From: Lachnospiraceae bacterium
Lineage (GTDB): Bacteria > Bacillota_A > Clostridia > Lachnospirales > Lachnospiraceae
Length of the DNA: 18,733 bases
Direction of reading: 5' to 3'
NCBI GenBank assembly: GCA_017613595.1
Contig: JAGADM010000006.1
Coordinates: 1-18,733, forward strand
In this document: one piece after another, positions 14,701 to 18,733 of the stretch
Numbering within the stretch: the stretch's first letter is position 1
Layout: every line of letters starts with the position of its first letter
Position numbers and translations under genes: made by a program
Notes under the pieces: generated by a model
The model's database searches: none
Told to the model about the DNA's origin: nothing
The model's input: the letters and a program-made list of their open reading frames with translations, nothing else

Positions 14701-15357
14701 TTTGTATCCGAGGTAAACTCTCGCCTTTTCGCTCTGCTTTTCCAAAGGGGCAAGGCGCGTTTCGATCTCCGAAATGATATCGGTTACGCGGGAAAGGTTC
14801 TGGCGCTCCGTCTCAAGGTTCTTCTCGGTCATTGCCTTCCGCTTCTTAACCTTGGTGATGCCGGACGCTTCGTCGAACAGTTCGCGGCGCTCCTCCGGCT
14901 TTCCGGAGATGATCTTATCGATCTGCCCCTGTCCGATGATCGAGTAACCTTCCTTACCGATACCGGTGTCATAGAAAAGCTCCTGCACGTCACGAAGACG
15001 GCATTCCGCACCGTTGATCAGGTATTCACTCTCGCCGGAACGGTATACGCGCCGTCCGACAACAACCTCTTCGTAATCGATCGGGAGCCAGTGGTCGCTG
15101 TTGTCAAGCGTCAGCGCGACATAGGCAAATCCGAGCGGCTTACGCGTTTCGGTACCCGCGAAGATGACATCCTGCATGCTGCTTCCGCGGAGCTGCTTCG
15201 CGCTCTGCTCGCCGAGCACCCAGCGGACGGCATCGGCAACGTTACTCTTGCCGCTTCCGTTAGGACCGACAATACCGGTAATGCCGGGCTTAAACCCGAA
15301 CACGATTTTATTGGCAAATGCCTTAAATCCGTGTACCTCAATGCTTTTCAGATACAT
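11800..15357 (-). CDS. smc: Chromosome partition protein SMC
   Basis: A full-length 1185-residue SMC ATPase, the core of the bacterial condensin that compacts and segregates chromosomes together with ScpA and ScpB (not in this window). Seen: N-terminal head with Walker A GPNGSGKS at 31-38; a long coiled coil to about 500; a hinge at about 505-655 (DGYGNAVKKVM, GVFGVVADVISVEPRYE, ALGGNVQNIITD); a second coiled coil; and a C-terminal head with the ABC signature LSGGEKALTAISLLFAI from 1089, Walker B FCLLDEIEAALDD (about 1113-1125) and the switch histidine in VITHRRGTM. The start at 15357 has GGAAGGAG about 8 nt upstream, inside rnc; the two genes overlap by 20 nt. Length is normal for the family and no break was seen. 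Confidence 0.99.
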   Translation of the reverse strand: MYLKSIEVHGFKAFANKIVFGFKPGITGIVGPNGSGKSNVADAVRWVLGEQSAKQLRGSSMQDVIFAGTETRKPLGFAYVALTLDNSDHWLPIDYEEVVVGRRVYRSGESEYLINGAECRLRDVQELFYDTGIGKEGYSIIGQGQIDKIISGKPEERRELFDEASGITKVKKRKAMTEKNLETERQNLSRVTDIISEIETRLAPLEKQSEKARVYLGYKEELKKMEVNQFLLEYEKSASVKEDLDAKISVAKRDFEEAKTQYELAKEDYDRLLGELEQYREQIREAKEQYAEKQIAVEKASGEKNLLTEQISALRTGSEQSGERAERLNGQIEERRKTLAGLEEEIEKQNVQLTALLAEQEKAEALLGEMKAGINAMLLEEKECNEAYAGLLNENTVLQSELGRYNAILEQQTIRKADVSGRLLSLKAEADEAAAQVAEAERILKEACDRVIEGSDRVKGQETKIRELTDAIQEQKNIYDRKQERVIQKTSHMETLKDLVEHYDGYGNAVKKVMEKKDGSGVFGVVADVISVEPRYETAIETALGGNVQNIITDTAETAKKMIEYLKANKLGRATFIPLSDIRAKQDEFEKETLSAKGVIGIASDLVSTEDRFREAIRYLLGRFLVVDTIDNAIRLEKQNRYSIRIVTLEGELFQPGGAISGGSFRSSSNLLGKRREAENLEQSLVIEKQELQEAGDKLAELRKERESLRSAYEESRRELQERYVAQNTAKLNLNHITEQNGDILGKRESLLQESAAADAIAAETKKAIDDVTKRIEANNEASEAKKNRAAELHSEMESTRLKEDDASAEAMRVLSEYSGLQQNVAYRKDNAKRIRGEIRELDEERTELLSRVKTAGEDITVKEEAVAALITEQENLRKELIGLEEFIETKNTAAEEITSRNKSFFERREALSADMSRLDKELFRLEGQQEKMKEQLDYQTHYMWEEYELTYSEAVKLRDESIDNPTLNRKAVYELKNKIRSLGDVNVNAIEDYRETKERYDFLTAQRDDIVNAEKSLQEIIVTLDAEMRRQFTETFSKVQERFDKVFRELFGGGKGTLKLEEGTDILEADISVIAQPPGKKLQNMMQLSGGEKALTAISLLFAILDLKPSPFCLLDEIEAALDDSNVSRFAQYLHKLTKDTQFIVITHRRGTMAAADALYGITMQEKGVSTLVSVNLIENELDK

Positions 15358-16051
15358 TACCGCCGCTCCTTCCCGTTATAATCCTGATTGCCTTTCTGGC
15401 GGCTTCCTGCTCGGCTCCTTTCTTCGAAGAGCCGGTTCCGGTGGCAAGCGCTTTGCCGCCCACCTTAAGCTCCACCGTAAAGGTCCGCATATGCGCGGGT
15501 CCTTCCTCCTTCGCGAGGACATACTCCGGCATGCAGCGGTATTTCTCCTGCGTAATCTCCTGCAGGAGCGTCTTGCTGTCCTTAAAGAGTCTCGCGTCGT
15601 CGAGCTTCGTCAGGGCAAATTCCCGGATAAACCGTCCGGCGGGTTCGAGTCCGCCGTCCAGATAGATGGCTCCGATCACTGCCTCAAACGCGTCGGAAAG
15701 AATGGAATCACGGTTACGGCCGCCGGTCATATCCTCACCTTTTCCGAGACGCAGAAAGCTTCCGAGTCCGATTCCTCTTGCGCAGAATGCAAGAGACGGC
15801 TCGCAAACCATGCTTGCGCGAAGTTTGCTCATGCTTCCTTCGGGCATGTCCGCATGTTCCTCAAAAATGAATTCACTCGTCACAAGTTCAAGAACGGCAT
15901 CACCGAGAAACTCAAGCCGTTCGTTAAATTCGATTTCTCCTTTGCGGCGACTGAATTCATTTGCATAAGAGCTGTGCGTTAAAGCTGTTACGAGCAGATT
16001 TCCGTCGGTGAACTGATAACCGATCTTCTGCTCCAAATCCGCATTTTTCAT
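15338..16051 (-). CDS. rnc: Ribonuclease III
   Basis: A 237-residue RNase III, the double-strand-specific endoribonuclease that processes rRNA precursors and some mRNAs. Seen: the catalytic domain with signature NERLEFLGDAVLEL at 43-56 and the metal-binding residues E47, D51, D120 and E123 (SDAFEAVIGAIYLDGG, 119-134); then a double-stranded RNA-binding domain at about 156-226 (DSKTLLQEITQEK, PEYVLAKEEGPAHMRTFTVEL, GTGSSKKGAEQEAARKAI). All key residues are present. The start follows AAGGAG 7 nt upstream, and it lies 39 bp after acpP. The last 20 nt overlap the start of smc, so the two are probably translationally coupled; the rnc-smc-ftsY order is common in Firmicutes. Confidence 0.98.
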   Translation of the reverse strand: MKNADLEQKIGYQFTDGNLLVTALTHSSYANEFSRRKGEIEFNERLEFLGDAVLELVTSEFIFEEHADMPEGSMSKLRASMVCEPSLAFCARGIGLGSFLRLGKGEDMTGGRNRDSILSDAFEAVIGAIYLDGGLEPAGRFIREFALTKLDDARLFKDSKTLLQEITQEKYRCMPEYVLAKEEGPAHMRTFTVELKVGGKALATGTGSSKKGAEQEAARKAIRIITGRSGGNVSEKH

Positions 16052-16090
16052 TCACTCACTCCTTGTATTATCCGGCATAAACCGGATTGG

Positions 16091-16330
16091 TCAACCGATC
16101 CCGAGAAGATCCGCGAGCCGGTTGTAAAGCGCTCCCGCCGTCTGCGGCATGTAACCGCTTGCGGCATCACTGACCTCAACGGAAAATTCATCCTCGACAG
16201 CCGTAATGATCTGATAAACCTCGAGGGAATCCGCGCCGAGATCATCGAAAAACGAAGAATCCATCTGCACATCTTCAGGACGCACATGAAGCGTCTCGCC
16301 GATGATGTTCTGTATCTTCTCCCATTCCAT
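16091..16330 (-). CDS. acpP: Acyl carrier protein
   Basis: A 79-residue carrier protein for fatty acid intermediates. Seen: the four-helix pattern and the phosphopantetheine attachment motif GADSLEVYQII at 32-42, with S35 as the modified serine; the acidic helix 2 that docks fatty acid enzymes (EVYQIITAVEDEFSVEV); and EFSVEVSDAA. The last third (SGYMPQTAGALYNRLADLLGIG) departs from the usual TVGDLVxYIE ending but keeps the helix. It sits between plsX and rnc, the position of acpP in many Firmicutes, though here without fabD and fabG. The start has AAAGGAG 6 nt upstream. The gap to plsX (75 bp) holds small hairpins. It might be a specialised second ACP, but its position argues for the housekeeping one. 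Confidence 0.93.
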   Translation of the reverse strand: MEWEKIQNIIGETLHVRPEDVQMDSSFFDDLGADSLEVYQIITAVEDEFSVEVSDAASGYMPQTAGALYNRLADLLGIG

Positions 16331-16405
16331 AAAGGTCTCCTTTCCGGCTTAACGCCGGTGTCTGACAAAGCCGGACCGTCCGGTCCGCTACGGCTCCGTA
16401 CGGGA

Positions 16406-17443
16406 TTACTGTCCGTCCGTTGCCTCTTCCTTCTTATCGTCCGCGCAGATCTGATCGCGGATCTTGTCTACGATACGCTGCTCCGTAAACGTAATGCACT
16501 GTAACAGCGAGTTCTTCACTTCGGCCGCCTTCGAGCTGCCGTGCGTCTTTACGACAAGGCCGTTCAGTCCGAGCATCGGCGCTCCGCCGTACTCCGAAGA
16601 GTCGAACGACTTCATCGTCTTCTTCAAAGCGGGCTTCGCGAGCGCTCCGCCGATCTTGCCCCGTACGGAACTCATCATGCCTTCCTTGATCTTCGCGACA
16701 AGCGTCTTCGCAAGGCCTTCGTAAAGCTTTAAGATGACATTGCCGACAAATGCCTCGCACACGATGACATCCGCCGCGCCGCGCGGTATCTCTCTTGCTT
16801 CCACGCTTCCGATGAAGTTGATATCCTTCTGCTCCTTGAGAAGCGGGTAGGTATCCTTCACGAGCTGGTTGCCCTTTTCCTCTTCGACGCCGATATTCAC
16901 AAGGCCGACCGTCGGATTCTTCACGCCGACAACGTACTCCATGTAGATGGAGCCCATCCGCGCGAACTGTACGAGCTGCGACGGTTTCGCGTCCACATTG
17001 GCTCCGCAGTCGATGAGAAGCGATACGCCCTTCTCGGTCGGAATAAGCGGTGCGAGCGGCGTCCGCTCAATGCCGCGGATACGCTTGATGTAGATAACGC
17101 TGCCGACTAAGATGGCGCCGGTACTTCCCGCGGAGACAAATGCGTCCGCCTCCCCTTTATGTACCAGGTTCATCGCAACGACAAGCGACGAATCCCTCTT
17201 CGTGCGGACCGCGTAAACCGGAGCCTCATCGCAGGAAATCTCTTCAGAAGCATGGACAACGGAAAGCCTGTCCGTCGGGTATTCCGCCCCTTCCAGCTCC
17301 TTTTTGATCGCATCCTCTCTGCCGACCAGGATCACCTGCAGCCGCTCGGATTCCCGAAGCGCCGCGAGGGCTCCCTTTACGATTTCGCCGGGTGCGTTGT
17401 CACCGCCCATGGCGTCAAGCGCCACGCGAACCATTCCTGCCAT
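16406..17443 (-). CDS. plsX: Phosphate acyltransferase PlsX
   Basis: A 345-residue PlsX, the peripheral membrane enzyme that makes acyl-phosphate from acyl-ACP for phosphatidic acid synthesis with PlsY. Seen: N-terminal VRVALDAMGGDNAPGEIVKGA; SAGSTGAILVG; RTPLAPLIPTEKGVSLLIDCGANVDAKPSQLVQFA; NPTVGLVNIGVEEEKGN; and REIPRGAADVIVCEAFVGNVILKLYEG, all hallmark PlsX blocks. Start: the ATG at 17441-17443 is preferred because GGAGG lies 6 nt upstream; a longer in-frame start at 17461 would place that site inside the gene. It opens the plsX-acpP-rnc-smc-ftsY unit, and its product acts on the acyl-ACP of the next gene. rpmF, which often precedes plsX, is absent; rpsA takes that place. Confidence 0.97.
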   Translation of the reverse strand: MAGMVRVALDAMGGDNAPGEIVKGALAALRESERLQVILVGREDAIKKELEGAEYPTDRLSVVHASEEISCDEAPVYAVRTKRDSSLVVAMNLVHKGEADAFVSAGSTGAILVGSVIYIKRIRGIERTPLAPLIPTEKGVSLLIDCGANVDAKPSQLVQFARMGSIYMEYVVGVKNPTVGLVNIGVEEEKGNQLVKDTYPLLKEQKDINFIGSVEAREIPRGAADVIVCEAFVGNVILKLYEGLAKTLVAKIKEGMMSSVRGKIGGALAKPALKKTMKSFDSSEYGGAPMLGLNGLVVKTHGSSKAAEVKNSLLQCITFTEQRIVDKIRDQICADDKKEEATDGQ

Positions 17444-17449
17444 AAACTT

Positions 17450-17454
17450 CCTCC
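17450..17454 (-). promoter_or_regulatory. Ribosome binding site deciding the plsX start
   Basis: GGAGG on the minus strand, 6 nt before the ATG at 17441-17443. It rules out the longer in-frame start at 17461, seven nucleotides upstream of the site. Confidence 0.8.
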
Positions 17455-17475
17455 GGTACAAATATCATAGAGAAT

Positions 17476-17507
17476 GAAAAGAGCACAATGGGAAAACCCC
17501 ATTGTGC
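17476..17507 (-). terminator. Hairpin after ispH-rpsA
   Basis: A perfect 10-bp stem, GCACAATGGG / CCCATTGTGC (17483-17492 with 17498-17507), has a 5-nt loop and is followed on the minus strand by TCTTTTC. It lies 25 bp after the rpsA stop and about 40 bp before the plsX start. No promoter is visible between it and plsX, so it may be leaky and let some transcription into the plsX unit. Confidence 0.8.
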
Positions 17508-17532
17508 CACTATTCCCATGAAATGAATTCTT

Positions 17533-18733
17533 TTATTCGGCATCGGCAGCCGCGGTCTCAACCTCTGCTGCATCTGCGCTTTCATCGGCATAAGCCACTG
17601 TCTCATCCTCTTCCTCGGGAGCTGCTTCAAGAGCTCTCATGCTGATGCTGATCTTCTTCTCGTCAACCTTCAGATCAAGGATGGAAGCTTCGATCTCCTG
17701 ACCGATCTTCAATACATCGCCGGGCTTCTCTACGCGCTTGCGGGAGATCTGGGATACATGAAGCAGTGCGTCAACACCGGGATAGATTTCAACGAATGCG
17801 CCGAAATCGGTCATACGTGCAACGCGGCCGGTAACGATCGTGCCGGGTGCGAAACGCTCCTCAGCGTTAGCCCAGGGATTCTCATCCTCAAAGCGCTTGC
17901 TGAGCGCAATCTTATCGTTCTTAATGTCCTTAACAAATACCCGAACGGTATCTCCGGTCTTGAAGAGCTTCTTGGGATTGCCTACACGGCCCCAGCTCAT
18001 CTCGGAGATATGAAGCAGTCCGTCAACACCGCCGATGTCGACAAATGCGCCGAAATCGGTAACGTTCTTAACGGTTCCCTCAATGATGTCGCCGACCTGA
18101 ATCTTTGCAAGAGCCGCCTCAAGGGCTGCCTTCTTCTCTTCGGCAACGATAACCTTGCGGTTACCGATGATGGAGCGCTTCTTCGGATCATAATCCGTAA
18201 TGATGAAGGAGATCTCCTGTCCCTGATACTTGGTGAGATCCTTCTCGAAAACATCCGAAACAAGGCTTGCGGGAATGAATACGCGGCACTCGTCAACGAG
18301 TACGGTGATTCCGCCCTTTACAACCTCGGAAACCTTAGCCGTAAGAACGGTCTTGTTCTCGAATGCATCCTGCAGCAGCTGGCTGCTGCGGTCCTGTGCG
18401 AGCTTTCTGCGGCTGAGAACAACCTGTCCCTCGCCGTCGTTCACTTTCAGAACCTTAACGGTAATCTTGTCGCCTTCCTTGACAACCTCGCGGAGATCGG
18501 CAATCGGCTGGGAGGAATACTCGCTCTTTGAAAGAATGCCGTCCGCTTTGTATCCGATGTTAAGTGCGATTTCATCTTCTTTAACACGAATAACTGTGCC
18601 TTCCACTACCTCTCCGTTATGTATTGTCTTAAATGATTGTTCCAACATCTGTTCAAAATTCTCTTCCGACATGCGATTTTGAACCTCCTCAATAATATTT
18701 CTTGGGGTAGATGCACCTGCTGTAATACCGACG
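17533..18733 (-). CDS. rpsA: IspH-ribosomal protein S1 fusion (C-terminal tip of IspH plus complete S1), 5' end outside window
   Basis: The S1 part (379 residues from an internal Met at 18672) has four S1/OB-fold RNA-binding domains, at about 19-90, 106-173, 193-261 and 277-347 (for example GTVKNVTDFGAFVDIGGVDGLLHIS and GRVARMTDFGAFVEI), and an acidic tail. The frame continues without a stop to the right edge, and its 20 upstream codons read VGITAGASTPRNIIEEVQNR, the conserved C-terminus of IspH (HMB-PP reductase, last step of the MEP isoprenoid pathway). This matches the IspH-S1 fusions known in Clostridia. The IspH iron-sulfur cysteines lie outside the window. S1 helps mRNA bind the 30S subunit. 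An in-frame ATG with AGGAGG 11 nt upstream could also allow S1 to be made alone. Confidence 0.93.
   Translation of the reverse strand, partial: VGITAGASTPRNIIEEVQNRMSEENFEQMLEQSFKTIHNGEVVEGTVIRVKEDEIALNIGYKADGILSKSEYSSQPIADLREVVKEGDKITVKVLKVNDGEGQVVLSRRKLAQDRSSQLLQDAFENKTVLTAKVSEVVKGGITVLVDECRVFIPASLVSDVFEKDLTKYQGQEISFIITDYDPKKRSIIGNRKVIVAEEKKAALEAALAKIQVGDIIEGTVKNVTDFGAFVDIGGVDGLLHISEMSWGRVGNPKKLFKTGDTVRVFVKDIKNDKIALSKRFEDENPWANAEERFAPGTIVTGRVARMTDFGAFVEIYPGVDALLHVSQISRKRVEKPGDVLKIGQEIEASILDLKVDEKKISISMRALEAAPEEEDETVAYADESADAAEVETAAADAE
18684..18689 (-). promoter_or_regulatory. Shine-Dalgarno-like AGGAGG inside the IspH-S1 reading frame
   Basis: AGGAGG on the minus strand, 11 nt before the in-frame ATG at 18670-18672, falls in codons for Glu-Glu-Val at the IspH/S1 junction. 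It might direct separate translation of S1. The spacing is longer than the usual 6-9 nt, and GAG-GAG codons can produce it by chance. Confidence 0.4.

Noticed and set aside
16070..16087. Possible RNase III autoregulatory stem just upstream of rnc
   Set aside because: The ATCCGG/CCGGAT hairpin is only 6 bp, too short to be a normal RNase III substrate; there is no sign of a longer duplex.
1..18733. CRISPR, tRNA, rRNA, insertion sequence or prophage
   Set aside because: No spaced direct repeats, tRNA-like cloverleaf, transposase or phage motifs were seen on either strand.

Overview
The window is a compact, single-strand stretch of a Gram-positive anaerobe's chromosome; every gene I can support lies on the minus strand and is transcribed right to left. 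It is most likely a member of the Clostridia, probably Lachnospiraceae-like. The evidence is an IspH-ribosomal protein S1 fusion, a plsX-acpP-rnc-smc-ftsY cluster, a Firmicutes-type LexA box (GAAC-N4-GTTC) in front of recA, a sodium-pumping decarboxylase operon, and strong AGGAGG-type ribosome binding sites. I cannot name a genus or species.

Right to left: (1) 17533-18733, the C-terminal tip of IspH fused in frame to a four-domain ribosomal protein S1, followed by a hairpin. (2) 10771-17443, plsX, acpP, rnc, smc and ftsY: phospholipid precursor synthesis, acyl carrier protein, RNase III, chromosome condensation and the SRP receptor. They are tightly packed, with a 20-nt rnc/smc overlap. (3) 6715-10634, a four-gene accessory operon: a small Dabb-domain protein, a lipoprotein with an HExxH metallopeptidase motif and a C-terminal ricin-type beta-trefoil, a GNAT acetyltransferase, and a membrane-anchored YD-repeat protein, ending in a large hairpin. 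(4) 4590-6394, recA and recX, with a sigma-A-type promoter, a LexA box, a hairpin between the two genes and tandem terminators. (5) 1-4342, an operon for a biotin-dependent, membrane-bound sodium-pump decarboxylase: acyl-CoA carboxyltransferase, OadG-like subunit, biotin carrier, OadB-like beta subunit and the N-terminal third of OadA, which runs off the left edge.

Most of the window is conserved housekeeping. The less ordinary parts are region 3, whose surface or secreted proteins have no assigned function, and region 5, which puts two different carboxyltransferase types beside one sodium pump. In region 5 the beta subunit carries an insertion of about 115 residues, the carboxyltransferase has altered active-site loops, and a nested, possibly bistable RNA structure lies just before the beta-subunit gene. 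I found no tRNA, rRNA, insertion sequence, CRISPR array or phage gene.
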